Assembly (NCBI GenBank): GCA_031284085.1
Contig: JAITAM010000215.1
Span: 1 to 5,653, forward strand
Reading direction: 5' to 3'
Source of the DNA: Spirochaetaceae bacterium
Lineage (GTDB): Bacteria > Spirochaetota > Spirochaetia > Treponematales > Breznakiellaceae
DNA length: 5,653 nt
Position 1 is the stretch's first letter, and each line of letters begins with the position of its first letter. The position numbers and the translations under genes were made by a program. This document shows, piece after piece, positions 5,585 through 5,653 of the stretch. Below the pieces are notes generated by a model, which was not told the origin of the DNA, did no database searches, and saw nothing but the letters and a program-made list of their open reading frames with translations.

Positions 5585-5595
5585 GGGTCAGACCT
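5585..5595 (+). repeat. Palindromic motif, right-hand copy
   Basis: GGGTCAGACCT differs by one base from AGGTCAGACCT, the minus-strand form of the four left-hand motifs. Relative to its adjacent 23-bp units it has the same order as on the left, but the whole arrangement points rightwards, out of the window. A transposase-like gene might therefore lie beyond 5653 on the plus strand. The last 58 bases are open in more than one frame and cannot be assigned. Confidence 0.7.
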
Positions 5596-5653
5596 CGTGT
5601 CGTCGTCTGCAAGCAGCCGCAGGCACAAAGTTCTCGGCACAAATCTCAAAGTG

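Noticed and set aside
5588..5653. Gene fragment at the right edge: a plus-strand frame from GTG 5597, or a minus-strand frame ending in TGA at 5590-5588
   Set aside because: Several frames are open over only about 60 bases, with no Shine-Dalgarno or recognisable motif, so neither can be supported.

Overview
The window most likely comes from a Treponema-type spirochaete. The evidence is a spirochaete-specific flagellar collar protein (FlcA-like) and a neighbouring phosphotransacetylase gene. The species cannot be fixed from this sequence alone.

Layout. (1) 1-708: no gene lies on the + strand. On the minus strand the 5' part of a small transposase-like gene (153 down to 1, running out of the window) is preceded by a 178-bp leader/start cassette (75-252) and eight 23-bp tandem repeats (263-446). 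A second, about 93% identical cassette (449-627) follows, carrying only a truncated start of the same gene, and then three more 23-bp repeats of a different sequence (627-695). (2) 709-3492, minus strand: a 927-residue membrane-anchored TPR protein, probably FlcA, with five 75-bp in-frame repeats in its acidic cytoplasmic part. (3) 3531-4262, plus strand: an exported two-domain protein with a C-terminal glycogen-binding-like (CBM48/AMPK-type, E-set) domain, divergent from flcA across only 38 bp. (4) 4454-5452, plus strand: pta, with its own sigma70-type promoter and a strong ribosome binding site. (5) 5453-5653: noncoding repeat-rich DNA in which a 23-bp spacing and the 11-bp palindromic motif seen on the left appear again.

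The three complete genes are ordinary chromosomal ones: a flagellar motor collar component, an exported protein of unknown role, and the acetyl-CoA/acetyl-phosphate step of acetate metabolism. No direct cooperation among them is evident. The unusual part is the flanking DNA. Both ends of this block carry the motif AGGTCAGACCT (or one mismatch from it) next to units of 23-bp period. On the left these lie directly upstream, in the same orientation, of a gene whose N-terminus resembles Y1/REP-associated (RAYT) transposases. I read this as a family of transposase-linked repeat arrays with a constant 13-bp core and a locus-specific 10-bp centre.
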